This document shows positions 7,800-15,808 of a DNA stretch of 64,000 nucleotides, one piece after another. Within the stretch, counting starts at the first letter, position 1, and every line of letters starts with the position of its first letter. Origin of the DNA: Spirochaetales bacterium (lineage in GTDB: Bacteria; Spirochaetota; Spirochaetia; DSM-2461); the NCBI GenBank assembly GCA_028533045.1, contig JAQQAP010000028.1:41473-105472 (forward strand), written 5' to 3'. Both the position numbers and the translations under genes were made by a program. The notes below the pieces were generated by a model. The model saw only the letters and a program-made list of their open reading frames with translations. It did no database searches and was not told the DNA's origin.

Positions 7800-8450
7800 T
7801 TAATTTACTTCATCTGTCCGCTTTCCGCTTTCAGCTTTCAGCTCTCGTACTTCTTCTTCCATCTGTCCAACAACCTGCTCAATCGTCAGCTCCGACGTAT
7901 CAATCACTACGGCTCCGTCGGGAATCTTCAGGGGAGAAATCTTTCGGCCTTCATCGGCCCTGTCCCGGTTGATTATATTCTCCAGGACCATTTGGTAATC
8001 TTCCTCAATACCCTTTGCTTTGAGTTCTTCAAACTTCCGCCTGGCCCGGGTTTCAGGAGAGGCGGTAATATAAAACTTGAGGGGCGCCTCGGGAAAAACC
8101 ACCGTACCTATGTCTCTGCCTTCAATGACAATATTACCGGCGGTTCCCAGTTCTTTTTGATAGTCTTTAACAATCTTCCTTACTTCCGGGATTTGTGCGA
8201 TCAAAGGAACCAGGCGGGAAATCTTTTCATCGTTAAGATGGAACTCATTCTTCTTTTCAAAATCACAATGGGCGGCGGCGGAGATGACAGCTTCCCTGTC
8301 TTCAATCTTGATTCCGCTAATTAGACAATCAAGGGTAATCTTCCTGTAAAGGGAGCCCGTATTCAGTAAGCTCATGTTTTGCTTTTTCGCAAATTTCCGA
8401 GACACCGTACTCTTCCCAGAACCGCTTGTTCCGTCAATCGTAATAATCAT
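7800..8450 (-). CDS. cmk: Cytidylate kinase
   Basis: This kinase phosphorylates CMP/dCMP with ATP. The 216 residues carry the P-loop GTSGSGKST (7-15), a lid/NMP-binding region and IEGRDIGTVVFPEA, the diagnostic CMP-kinase motif. The GAGGGAACAAGG stretch upstream provides an SD. It follows psuG in a minus-strand operon. An oddity is that the last twelve or so codons (ELKAESGKRTDE) are encoded by a copy of the AGCGGAAA repeat, which gives the protein a repeat-derived, hydrophilic C-terminal tail beyond the usual end of the family. Confidence 0.93.
   Translation of the reverse strand: MIITIDGTSGSGKSTVSRKFAKKQNMSLLNTGSLYRKITLDCLISGIKIEDREAVISAAAHCDFEKKNEFHLNDEKISRLVPLIAQIPEVRKIVKDYQKELGTAGNIVIEGRDIGTVVFPEAPLKFYITASPETRARRKFEELKAKGIEEDYQMVLENIINRDRADEGRKISPLKIPDGAVVIDTSELTIEQVVGQMEEEVRELKAESGKRTDEVN
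7813..7851 (-). repeat. AGCGGAAA-type dispersed repeat, copy B (within cmk 3' end)
   Basis: Read on the minus strand it is GAGAGCTGAAAGCTGAAAGC followed by GGAAAGCGGACAG. It forms an inverted pair with copy A at 7689-7739, so the cmk 3' region could fold into a long stem. It encodes the C-terminal tail of Cmk. Confidence 0.7.
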
Positions 8451-8466
8451 CCTTGTTCCCTCAAAT

Positions 8467-8519
8467 CAACTTCCGCTGTCCGCTGTCCGCTTTCAGCTTT
8501 CTACTCTCAGCTCTCGTAC
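8467..8519 (-). repeat. AGCGGAAA-type dispersed repeat, copy C (psuG 3' end)
   Basis: It begins with GAAGTACGAGAGCTGA, the same words that start copy B in cmk. In psuG they supply the last sense codons and the TGA stop; in cmk they are read in another frame. It contains the 30-bp match to copy A. Confidence 0.75.
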
Positions 8520-9439
8520 TTCGCCAACTCCATCGCCGTTCGAGCCGCTACCCGGGCGTTATTGTGAACCAGTTTAATATTGGAAAAGAGGCTGCTTCCT
8601 TCGGTAAGTTCCGTTATGCGTGCCAGGAGGAAGGGGGTCGACTCTTTTCCTTTGATTCCCTTCTCGTGCATTTCGTCCAGGGCTTGCTCAATGGCGTCGG
8701 TCACATGCTCCGGCTCCATGGAATACTCTTTGGGGATGGGGTTTGCTATCACGACGCCTCCGGCAAGCCCTAGTTTCCACTTAATATTCAGGGCATGGGC
8801 CAGTTCGGCCTCGCTGTCCACCCGGTAATCCACGCCCAGGCCGCTGGAACGGGTGTAAAAGGCGGGCAGTTCTTCCGTCCCAAAGCCTACAACGGGCACG
8901 CCCCTTGTTTCCAGGTACTCCAGGGTGAGGGGCAGGTCCAGGATGGCCTTCGCCCCGGCGCAGACAACCGCAACGTCGGTACGGGCCAACTCTTCCAGGT
9001 CTGCAGAAATATCAAAGGTGGCCGGCGCTCCCCGGTGTACCCCGCCGATACCGCCGGTGGCAAAAAGTTTAATCCCCCCGATAGCCGCGCCTATCATGGT
9101 GGCCGCCACGGTGGTTGCTCCGGGAATTTTTCGGGCCAGAACAAAGGGAAGGTCCCGTCGGCTGCATTTGATTACGTCCGAACCGGCTTTTCCCAGCATA
9201 TCGATTTCGTCGGAGCTCAGACCTACCTTAAACTTGCCGTCCATCAGGGCCACCGTAGCGGGAACAGCCCCTTCGCTGCGGATAATCTTCTCCACTTCCA
9301 GGGCGGTCTCTACGTTTTGCGGGTAGGGCATGCCGTGGGCAATAATGGTTGATTCCAGGGCCACCACGCCCTTTCCCGATTCTACCGCTTCCCGGACTTC
9401 CGGGGCCAGATCAATCAGTTCGTTATTCAAATCTTTCAT
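8507..9439 (-). CDS. psuG: Pseudouridine-5'-phosphate glycosidase
   Basis: PsuG reversibly splits pseudouridine 5'-phosphate into uracil and ribose 5-phosphate. The 310 residues show the family hallmarks VVALESTIIAHGMPYPQN near the N-terminus, ATTVAATMIGAA, FATGGIGGVHRGA and ANPIPKEYSM, the whole length being that of characterised PsuG. No psuK kinase is visible nearby, so the phosphorylating partner must be elsewhere. The ATG directly abuts the rdgB stop, so it is an operon member, consistent with a nucleotide-salvage/house-cleaning theme shared with rdgB and cmk. The stop codon is supplied by the dispersed repeat at 8467-8519. Confidence 0.93.
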   Translation of the reverse strand: MKDLNNELIDLAPEVREAVESGKGVVALESTIIAHGMPYPQNVETALEVEKIIRSEGAVPATVALMDGKFKVGLSSDEIDMLGKAGSDVIKCSRRDLPFVLARKIPGATTVAATMIGAAIGGIKLFATGGIGGVHRGAPATFDISADLEELARTDVAVVCAGAKAILDLPLTLEYLETRGVPVVGFGTEELPAFYTRSSGLGVDYRVDSEAELAHALNIKWKLGLAGGVVIANPIPKEYSMEPEHVTDAIEQALDEMHEKGIKGKESTPFLLARITELTEGSSLFSNIKLVHNNARVAARTAMELAKYES

Positions 9440-10033
9440 TTACGACTCCAGGCTGTCCAGAATCAGCTTAAGCTTTGCTCCCGCCTTACCCCGGTGGGAT
9501 ATCAGGTTCTTCTCTTCCTCACTCAGTTCGGCCACTGTTTTACCCTTTTCTTCCAGAAAAAAGACCGGGTCGTAGCCAAAACCGCCCTCTCCCGCATCCT
9601 GGTCGGTGACGCGGCCTTCCATAGTTTCCTGCACCGTGTAGAATCGGTACTCGGAGACCATGAGAACCATGGAGCAAACGAAAAAAGCGCTCCAGTCATC
9701 CTTGTCTTCCAGGTTCTTAAGGAGGTAGGCGTTCCGCTCGGGGGCTGTTAGCATACGCCCCGCCTCTTCCGAACCGTAACGGGCCGAATAGATTCCCGGT
9801 GCGCCGTCCAAAGCGGGGAGGGAGATACCCGAGTCGTCGGCCACCACCGGTTTATCGGTCAGGGCGGACAGGGTGCGGGCCTTGAGGAGGGCGTTTTCCA
9901 GGTAGGTGGTGCCCGTCTCTTCACAGTCGAAATCCAGGCCCAGATCGGCGGGGATGAGTACCCGGTGAGGGGAGAGAATCTTCTCCAGTTCCTGTGCCTT
10001 ATGGGCGTTTCCCGTGGCCAGTACTATTTCCAT
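9440..10033 (-). CDS. rdgB: dITP/XTP pyrophosphatase (Ham1/RdgB family)
   Basis: This enzyme hydrolyses non-canonical purine nucleoside triphosphates (XTP, dITP) to monophosphates, protecting DNA and RNA. The 197 residues carry LATGNAHKAQEL at the N-terminus, VVADDSGISLPALDGAPGIYSARY, and GGFGYDPVF, the three standard motifs. The start overlaps the end of the nitroreductase gene by 10 bp and the stop abuts psuG, so all are in one operon. Confidence 0.94.
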   Translation of the reverse strand: MEIVLATGNAHKAQELEKILSPHRVLIPADLGLDFDCEETGTTYLENALLKARTLSALTDKPVVADDSGISLPALDGAPGIYSARYGSEEAGRMLTAPERNAYLLKNLEDKDDWSAFFVCSMVLMVSEYRFYTVQETMEGRVTDQDAGEGGFGYDPVFFLEEKGKTVAELSEEEKNLISHRGKAGAKLKLILDSLES

Positions 10034-10593
10034 ATAAGCTCCTTCACGGTCCGCTTGGGGACGTGGTGATTGTCCTGTTCATCACGAAAGTAGGTCGTGC
10101 TGTCCCCTTCCTTCATGTCTTCAATGCCGATTTCTTCCCCCGGTTCACCCAAGGCGAGAAGGAGCAGGGGTGAAAGGTTCTCCGGCAAAGTTATGTTTTC
10201 CAGCAGGGCTCCCTTGTCGTAGGCGCCTATCATGCAGCACCCCAGGCCCAAAGCACGGGCGCCAAGCATCATACTCTGGGCGGCAATACCGTGGTCTATG
10301 CCGGGGGCCTTGCTAATTTCCTTGTCCAGGGCAATTACAATGTAGGCCGAGGGGCGCTGGCCCTCTTCCGGTCCGTCCCAGTCGGGAAGGGCTCCGGCCC
10401 ATTTAATGACCGGGAAGATCCGGGAGCACTCGTCGGGGCTGTTGTAAAGACCGAACTTTAGGGGCTGGCCGTTGGCACCGGAAGGGCTCAGACGGGCACA
10501 GTCTACCAGTTTTTCCAGGGTTTCCCGGCTTATAGGGGCTTCCTTGAACCTTCGAATAGATCGGGTCTCTTCAATCAGCTTAAAATAATCCAT
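10024..10593 (-). CDS. Nitroreductase-family FMN oxidoreductase
   Basis: The 189-residue protein has the nitroreductase fold. Residues 8-14 (TRSIRRF) supply the FMN phosphate-binding Arg motif, and ARLSPSGANGQPLKF follows near 34-48. AAQSMMLGARALGLGCCMIG is the hydrophobic FMN/dimer helix. Members reduce nitro compounds, quinones or flavins with NAD(P)H; the short form here matches the small 'nitroreductase family protein' group seen in anaerobes. The substrate is unknown. It overlaps the AraC regulator gene upstream (14 bp) and rdgB downstream, so it is in the same transcript. Confidence 0.88.
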   Translation of the reverse strand: MDYFKLIEETRSIRRFKEAPISRETLEKLVDCARLSPSGANGQPLKFGLYNSPDECSRIFPVIKWAGALPDWDGPEEGQRPSAYIVIALDKEISKAPGIDHGIAAQSMMLGARALGLGCCMIGAYDKGALLENITLPENLSPLLLLALGEPGEEIGIEDMKEGDSTTYFRDEQDNHHVPKRTVKELIWK

Positions 10594-11479
10594 CCATCAC
10601 TCCTTCCTGGGGCTGCGTAATTGGGCAGCTCGTTTCTCTGTTTATTTGATCCGGCGCCTCACCGGTTTTGTACAATTTTTTCCACTCCGAAGGGCTCACC
10701 CGGTAGTGTTTTTTGAAAATGCGGGAGAAGTAGAGCGGGTCCTTGTAGCCCAGGCGGTGGGCCGTTTCGGAAATATTGAGCATCTCCAGGGAGAGGAGCT
10801 GGCGGGCCCATTCCATTTTAAGTTCCTCGTGGAGCTGTAGGACTGTCATCCCGAAAAACTCCCGGGTCTTTCTCATCAGAGTGTTCCGGGAGACCGAAAG
10901 TCCTGTGGCGAATTCCCCAATGTTGGTGGGGTCTCCCATATGTTCCGATAGCAGATCGGCGATGGATTCGGCGGTAAGAATGTTCTTGCTCTGCCCCGGC
11001 TCTTCTTCCCGGTCCAGGGTTACCAGAATCTGGGTGAGCAGGGCCTCCCTAAAACCGAGCTTGTCGGGCAGGTCGTACCGGTAGCGAAGGTTGGAGACGA
11101 ATCCCATGTTGTGGAAAAATTCGGTAAGCCTCTCCCTGTGGGGGGCGCGAAAGACCGGGTGACCCTGTCGGTGAAGAATCTCATCGGCCATCTGTCGGGC
11201 GTAGGTGCCGGTAAAGCGGCAGTAGTAGTGACAGTAGGGATCGTCCCGGTCGGACATAAGGACCCCCGGGTCTTCCGGGTTAAAAAGACCAATTTCCCCG
11301 GCCAGAATAGGTCTGTCCACTCTGTTATTCACATAACGACCCTTGCCGCGGGTAACCAGAACGACCATATAATCGCCTTGCTTGGTTCCGGGGGTGGAGT
11401 GAACATGGGGGTTCTGCGGTTTCCTCAAGGGCCCGTCTATAAAGCCGCAGGTCCTGACGATAAAGGGAGGTTTCTCCAT
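10580..11479 (-). CDS. AraC-family transcriptional regulator
   Basis: The protein has 299 residues. The N-terminal half is a cupin-like sensor domain (TRGKGRYVNNRVDRPILAG), and the C-terminal part, about 180-280, is the double helix-turn-helix: GEFATGLSVSRNTLMRKTRE and then ISETAHRLGYKDPLYFSRIFK with YRVSPSEWKK. It is the first gene of the operon running to cmk, so it may regulate itself and that operon or a remote sugar locus; the cupin domain suggests a carbohydrate ligand. No SD is present. The ATG sits 6 nt after a -10 box. Confidence 0.9.
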   Translation of the reverse strand: MEKPPFIVRTCGFIDGPLRKPQNPHVHSTPGTKQGDYMVVLVTRGKGRYVNNRVDRPILAGEIGLFNPEDPGVLMSDRDDPYCHYYCRFTGTYARQMADEILHRQGHPVFRAPHRERLTEFFHNMGFVSNLRYRYDLPDKLGFREALLTQILVTLDREEEPGQSKNILTAESIADLLSEHMGDPTNIGEFATGLSVSRNTLMRKTREFFGMTVLQLHEELKMEWARQLLSLEMLNISETAHRLGYKDPLYFSRIFKKHYRVSPSEWKKLYKTGEAPDQINRETSCPITQPQEGVMDGLF

Positions 11480-11485
11480 AGTTTT

Positions 11486-11514
11486 ATGTTAGTGGAAAAA
11501 AGGGGGGATCGCAA
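11486..11514 (-). promoter_or_regulatory. araC-like operon promoter, leaderless geometry
   Basis: TTGCGA (11514-11509), 17 bp, TAACAT (11491-11486), then 6 nt to the ATG at 11479. No SD precedes the ATG. Confidence 0.6.
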
Positions 11515-11559
11515 GGGGGCTTTGGCTATGATAATATACAGTTGTTAAGGAGGATTCCC

Positions 11560-12351
11560 ATGAAAACCCTAAGCTCCCATTACCAATCCATAGTAGAGGG
11601 GGACCGGCTTTTTCGGTCCAGAGCCCACTCCATTGAGTTCTATACGACACTTGGTGTGATAGAAAAGTACCTTACAAAGCCGGGGCGTATTCTGGAGCTG
11701 GGGGCAGGCCATGGGGTCTACTCTCTTTATCTCGCCGAGCAGGGCCATTCGGTGGTGGCCACCGATATTGTGGAAGACAATGTTAACAAGATGAGCGCCC
11801 TTGTGACGAAGGAGAATGAAGCGAATCTGGAAGTCCGTCAGCTTGATGCTCTTGAGGCCAGTAAGGTATTTAAGGCGGAATTCGACCTGACTCTCTGTCT
11901 GGGGCCGCTCTATCATCTTAGAAGGGAAGAAGAGAGGGCTACCTGTCTCCGGGAGTGTGCTGCCGTAACAGGGGAGGGGGGAATCCTAATTCTCGCCTAT
12001 ATCAACAAACATTTTGCCATTCCTTACATTCAATCCCTGGGAGCTCAGTTCAATAAGAAAGATTATGAGGAGATGGCTAAAACCAGTTGGGACTATAAGG
12101 ATTTTCCCGATGATTTTATGAATATTAGCTACTATTCCACGCCGGAGGCTATGGCGGAGGAAGTAGAAGAGTCGGGCCTGAAAATTCTGGACCATGTTGC
12201 GGCCGACGGTATGTACACTCTCTTAAAAGATTCGATTGAGAAACTGACCGATGAGGCTTTTCGGGATTTGTTGGATTACCATATGTCCAAGGCTTCTCTT
12301 CTTTCAAGCCTGGGAGCGAGCAGCCATAACTTAATAATCTGCCAAAAATAG
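11560..12351 (+). CDS. Class I SAM-dependent methyltransferase
   Basis: The start is the ATG at 11560, placed by AAGGAGG at 11546-11552; a TTG further upstream is not needed. The protein has 263 residues with the SAM-binding motif I ILELGAGHGVYSLYLAEQG, an acidic residue ending motif II (VVATDI), and LTLCLGPLYHL (motif IV region). It resembles small-molecule methyltransferases of the UbiE/Methyltransf_11 type. The target is unknown. It is divergent from the araC-like operon and stands alone. Downstream lies the 104-bp tandem repeat. Confidence 0.85.
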   Translation: MKTLSSHYQSIVEGDRLFRSRAHSIEFYTTLGVIEKYLTKPGRILELGAGHGVYSLYLAEQGHSVVATDIVEDNVNKMSALVTKENEANLEVRQLDALEASKVFKAEFDLTLCLGPLYHLRREEERATCLRECAAVTGEGGILILAYINKHFAIPYIQSLGAQFNKKDYEEMAKTSWDYKDFPDDFMNISYYSTPEAMAEEVEESGLKILDHVAADGMYTLLKDSIEKLTDEAFRDLLDYHMSKASLLSSLGASSHNLIICQK

Positions 12352-12360
12352 AATCCTCTT

Positions 12361-12690
12361 AATCCCTCTTCTCCCAGTGAGCCCTCTCTGTTTTATTCTG
12401 ACAGGGATTAATGGGAGTTATGGGATTTTAATGTAAGAGCTTTATGGCTTTTCTTAATCCTCTTAATCCTCTTCTCCCAGTGAGCCCTCTTTGTTTTATT
12501 CTGACTGGGATTAATGGGAGTTATGGGATTTTATGTAAGAGCTTTCTGGCTTTTTCTTAATCCTCTTATTCCCTCTTCTCCCAGTGAATCTTCTTGTCTT
12601 TTTATTCTGACTGGGATTAATGGGAATTATGGGATTTTAATGTAAGAGCTTAATGGCTTTTCTTAATCCTCTTATTCCCTCTTCTCCCAG
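12361..12690. repeat. 104-bp tandem repeat, about 3.2 copies
   Basis: The word CTCCCAG recurs at 12371, 12474, 12578 and 12684, giving periods of 103, 104 and 106. Each unit contains CTTCTCCCAGTGA..., a T-rich stretch, TGACTGGGATTAATGGGA, TATGGGATTTTA and ATGTAAGAGC. TCCCAGT and ACTGGGA can pair as a hairpin. The array fills the gap between two convergent genes. A diverged copy lies at 22500-22620, also between convergent genes. No unique spacers occur, so it is not a CRISPR. Confidence 0.9.
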
Positions 12691-12697
12691 TGGGTAT

Positions 12698-14107
12698 TTA
12701 GAGAGGTAGGGTTACTTTAAATTCGGCTCCGCCCAGGGAGCTTTCGCCGGCAGAAATAGTTCCTCCGTGGCCTTCCACAATAGCCTTGGATATGGCCAAT
12801 CCCAATCCGGAACCGCCGTGGTCCCGGTTGCGGGCGCTGTCCAGGCGGTAAAAACGGTCGAAAATTTTTGTTCGGTCCGTTTCGGGGATCCCCGGGCCGC
12901 TGTCTCCTACAGTAATAACTACCTCTTTTTCGGAAAACTCCGTGCGAACTTCCAGCTTGCCCTCTTCCGGAGTATGGCGCAGGGCATTGGAAAGAAGGTT
13001 CTTCATAACCTGTTCCAGTTTATTCCAATCCGCAGAGATTTCCCTTTCTTGACCTGTGCCGGGAAGGGCAAAATCTTCCGCCACAATCTGGTTTTTCCAA
13101 AGAAGGTTGATTCCCCGCTTGCGGCTTTCCGGCAGGAAGGCGTTAAGCTGATTCAGGCAGAAGGTATTGAGTGGTCCTTTACTTTTATCCAGGGAAACGG
13201 TACCCCCTTCCATACTTGCCAGACGCTGCATTTCCCCAATCAGGCGGGAGAATTTTTCCACTTCCCCGTAGAGGTGGGTCAGTTGGGCGTCATCGGCGGG
13301 GTATATACCGTCTTTTATCATTTCCAGGCGGCTCAGAACCAGGGCTACCGGAGTTCTTAGTTCGTGGGCCGTATCGGCAATAATTCGTCTTTTCCACTGC
13401 TCCGACTCTTCCAGGGACTGGGCCATTTCGTCAAAGTGGAGACCCAGTCGGCCTATTTCATCATTTCCCGTTACATCGGTCCGTACCGAATAGCGTCCCC
13501 GGCCCAGGTCGGCGGCGGCCCGGTCTATTTTTTTAAGGGGGGCCAGCATCTTACCCAGGAGAATCACACCCAGGACAAGAATGGAGAGAGTCGATACCAG
13601 ATTGGTAAGGATGAGGGAGTGATTAATACTCTGCAGCATGGAGCTGTCGAACTTGCTGAGTTTCTGATCTATCATGGAACCGGCCAGAACATAGGCTTTT
13701 ATTTCCCCGTCTACCAGGACAGGCACGCCTTTCCGATAGTGGGTGATTTTTTCCGAGGGCGGTTCTCCCGGGGAGGTATTAAAAATAAGTTCCCCTTGCC
13801 GGTCGATTACAACAAAAGGGACCGGTTCACTTCTTTCAAATCGGCCGGCACCGGGGCGGGCCGCCTCGTCTCTTCCCTGGAAAGGAAGGGTCGTTAATCT
13901 ATCTTTATTATTTTCTATCTTATCCCAGCTGTCCGCCAAAAACAGGGCCGCCATGGCTGCTCTCTGCTTGTCCGCCTGGCTGGCGTATTGGGAGTAGTTT
14001 TCCGTTACCTGACGATTGGCTAGGTAGATGGCAGCCGTATTTCCCAGAACCATCAGGCTTATGAATAGAAGGGTGATTTTGAATCGGAGTGACTGGTAAA
14101 ACTTCAT
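12698..14107 (-). CDS. Two-component sensor histidine kinase (HAMP)
   Basis: The 469-residue protein has TM1 at about 10-28, an extracytoplasmic domain (30-163) with a PAS/Cache-like end (FVVIDRQGELIFN), and TM2 at about 165-187. HAMP follows (188-240), then HisKA with the phospho-acceptor His248 in DTAHELRTP. The HATPase domain has N-box LLSNALRHTPEEG, GDSGPGIP and GGSGLGLAISK. It is translationally coupled to the response regulator (ATGA overlap) in the order secreted protein-regulator-kinase. The likely signal is something in the periplasm, possibly involving the secreted protein of the operon. The ligand is unknown. Confidence 0.94.
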   Translation of the reverse strand: MKFYQSLRFKITLLFISLMVLGNTAAIYLANRQVTENYSQYASQADKQRAAMAALFLADSWDKIENNKDRLTTLPFQGRDEAARPGAGRFERSEPVPFVVIDRQGELIFNTSPGEPPSEKITHYRKGVPVLVDGEIKAYVLAGSMIDQKLSKFDSSMLQSINHSLILTNLVSTLSILVLGVILLGKMLAPLKKIDRAAADLGRGRYSVRTDVTGNDEIGRLGLHFDEMAQSLEESEQWKRRIIADTAHELRTPVALVLSRLEMIKDGIYPADDAQLTHLYGEVEKFSRLIGEMQRLASMEGGTVSLDKSKGPLNTFCLNQLNAFLPESRKRGINLLWKNQIVAEDFALPGTGQEREISADWNKLEQVMKNLLSNALRHTPEEGKLEVRTEFSEKEVVITVGDSGPGIPETDRTKIFDRFYRLDSARNRDHGGSGLGLAISKAIVEGHGGTISAGESSLGGAEFKVTLPL

Positions 14108-14814
14108 GATTTTTCTCTGAACCGGTAGCCCACGCCCCAGACCGTTTCTATATATTCCGGGTGGGAAGGATCGGCTTCGGTCAATTTTCTAATATTTTTT
14201 ATATGAACATCTATGGTTCTTTCATAGCCTTCCCAGGGATCTTCCTGGAAACTGTTTAACAGGTCCATTCTGTTAAAAACACGACCCGGAGAGGCCATCA
14301 TCTTTTCCAGAATAGCGTACTGGACGGCGGTTAAATCCACCGCCTTGCCTCCCTTGTAAAGGAGCATTTTAAGGCGGTCCAGAACTAAATCTCCCTCTTC
14401 CAGGGGAGTTTTGTCTTCGTCGGTTTCTGCAGCTTCCCCGGAGGAGAAGTTGGCGGCCCGGCGCAAAACCGCCCTTATTCGGGCGGCCAGTTCTTTCATG
14501 CTAAAGGGCTTTGTCATGTAATCGTCAGCCCCGATCTCCAGTCCCATCAGCTTATCTCCCTCTTCCGCCATGGCGGTTAACATAATAATGGGGGTATTTG
14601 ATTGGGACCGGATGCGCCTGGTTACGTCAATGCCGTCCAGGCGGGGCATCATAATATCCAAAAGGACAAGAGCCGGATTCTCGCGGCGAAAAAGGTCCAG
14701 GACTTCGCTGCCGTCCAGAGCGGAAATGGTTCTAAAACCCACCGCTTCCAGATAGTCGCAAATCATCCGGTTCATTTCCTTTTCGTCTTCTCCGACAAGA
14801 ATCAGCTCTTCCAT
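14104..14814 (-). CDS. OmpR/PhoB-family response regulator
   Basis: The 236-residue protein has a receiver domain (1-120), with acidic pocket GEDE, the phospho-acceptor Asp53 in LVLLDIMMPRLDG, and Lys in MTKPFS. A winged-helix DNA-binding domain follows (about 140-235) with GRVFNRMDLLNSF and TIDVHIKNIRKL ending in VWGVGYRF. The linker is longer than usual and acidic (SSGEAAETDEDKTPLEEGD). It lies 9 bp after the secreted-protein gene. Two 7-bp direct repeats with an 11-bp period upstream of that gene are the probable binding site, which would mean autoregulation. Confidence 0.95.
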   Translation of the reverse strand: MEELILVGEDEKEMNRMICDYLEAVGFRTISALDGSEVLDLFRRENPALVLLDIMMPRLDGIDVTRRIRSQSNTPIIMLTAMAEEGDKLMGLEIGADDYMTKPFSMKELAARIRAVLRRAANFSSGEAAETDEDKTPLEEGDLVLDRLKMLLYKGGKAVDLTAVQYAILEKMMASPGRVFNRMDLLNSFQEDPWEGYERTIDVHIKNIRKLTEADPSHPEYIETVWGVGYRFREKS

Positions 14815-14823
14815 AGTCTCCTC

Positions 14824-15645
14824 CTAGCCTCTTCGTCCCATAGAGCGGTCGCCCTTGTTCATGGGACCGGCTTCAACTTCAATCACTTCGCCGTTTACGG
14901 TAAGAGTGGTGATCTTAAGACCATAATACTCTTTTCCGTCTTTTCCGGGAATAGCGGGGCCTACGTATCCGGTAACTTCTACTGCTGCGCCGTCTTCAAT
15001 GGCTTCGTTGTTGTCCCGGCCCATTCTAAAGAGATAGGAAACGCCGTCCGCTTCGATAACGGGGTGGAACTCGTCTACGAAAGTGATGGCACCGGAAAGA
15101 GTGATTTCTTCCGCGTCTTCGGCTATGGCGTAACCGCCTCTTTCGCCGTCATGGTCGGGTCTGTCTCCGCCTTTCTGGTCATCGTGCATGTTGCCCCGGT
15201 CGGCTCCTCGTCCGTTGTCCCGGCCCATATCTCGTCCGCCCTGTGCACCCTTGGCTCCGGCCATTTTTTTCATGTCCAGAACGTACTCTTCTCCGTCCAC
15301 GGTGGCCATGGTCAGGTGGAAGTTTACATAATCTTCTCCGTCTTTGGTGTAGATGAGGTTTCCTTCAACCCCTTCGCCGTCAACCACATCGCCCTCTTCA
15401 AGGACAAGGTCCATGGAACGAACCGGCGCGATAAGGTAGTTGGTCTTGCCATCGTCAATCATCATGTTGCCGTAGCTGTCTTTTTCTACGGTTCCTTCGA
15501 TGCTTACGATTTCCACACCTTCCGGTCCGGCAAATCCTCTGGCTTCTCCCCCTCGGCCTCTGGCCGCTTCATCGGCGCCGTTGGCGAAAAGAGCCGCTCC
15601 GGCGGCCGCCGTAATCATCATTGCTGTAAATATAGTCTTCTTCAT
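14824..15645 (-). CDS. Exported acidic protein with two OB-like repeats
   Basis: The 273-residue protein starts with a signal peptide (MKKTIFTAMMITAAAGAALFANGADEA) ending in the FANGAxE sequence common in spirochaete exported proteins. Two similar domains follow: about 46-125 (VSIEGTVEKDSYGNM, TNYLIAP) and about 177-260 (ITLSGAITFVDEFHPV, VSYLFRM, VTGYVGPA). Between them is a low-complexity Gly/Arg/Asp/His linker (140-170). The repeats look like small beta-barrels of the YdeI/BOF type (inference). It is the first gene of a transcript with the response regulator and kinase, so it may be the sensed or output component of an envelope-stress system. AGGTTAAA gives the SD. The function is not known. 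Confidence 0.8.
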   Translation of the reverse strand: MKKTIFTAMMITAAAGAALFANGADEAARGRGGEARGFAGPEGVEIVSIEGTVEKDSYGNMMIDDGKTNYLIAPVRSMDLVLEEGDVVDGEGVEGNLIYTKDGEDYVNFHLTMATVDGEEYVLDMKKMAGAKGAQGGRDMGRDNGRGADRGNMHDDQKGGDRPDHDGERGGYAIAEDAEEITLSGAITFVDEFHPVIEADGVSYLFRMGRDNNEAIEDGAAVEVTGYVGPAIPGKDGKEYYGLKITTLTVNGEVIEVEAGPMNKGDRSMGRRG

Positions 15646-15703
15646 TTTAACCTCCGCAGGATCGGCTCATCCGCCGTTTCCTGTTGTTTTTGATTTGATG
15701 TCT

Positions 15704-15739
15704 ACAATATGAGCTGTAAATATGAACGAGATATGAACG
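15704..15739 (-). promoter_or_regulatory. Pho-box-like direct repeats upstream of secreted protein/RR/HK operon
   Basis: On the minus strand CGTTCAT (15739-15733), 4 nt, CGTTCAT (15728-15722), 12 nt, then TATTGT (15709-15704) as the -10. Two 7-bp direct repeats with an 11-bp period in place of a -35 box is the layout bound by PhoB/OmpR-type activators. A third, inverted copy (CGTTCAT, plus strand 15789-15795) lies close to the divergent sigma gene. Confidence 0.55.
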
Positions 15740-15808
15740 GCTTATGTTTCAAAAACTTTTTTTAAAAAAAATTATAAATATTTTCTCCCGTTCATCGTCT
15801 TTATAAGT

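Noticed and set aside
12361..12690. A CRISPR-like array
   Set aside because: Units of about 104 bp follow one another without unique spacers, and no cas genes are present.
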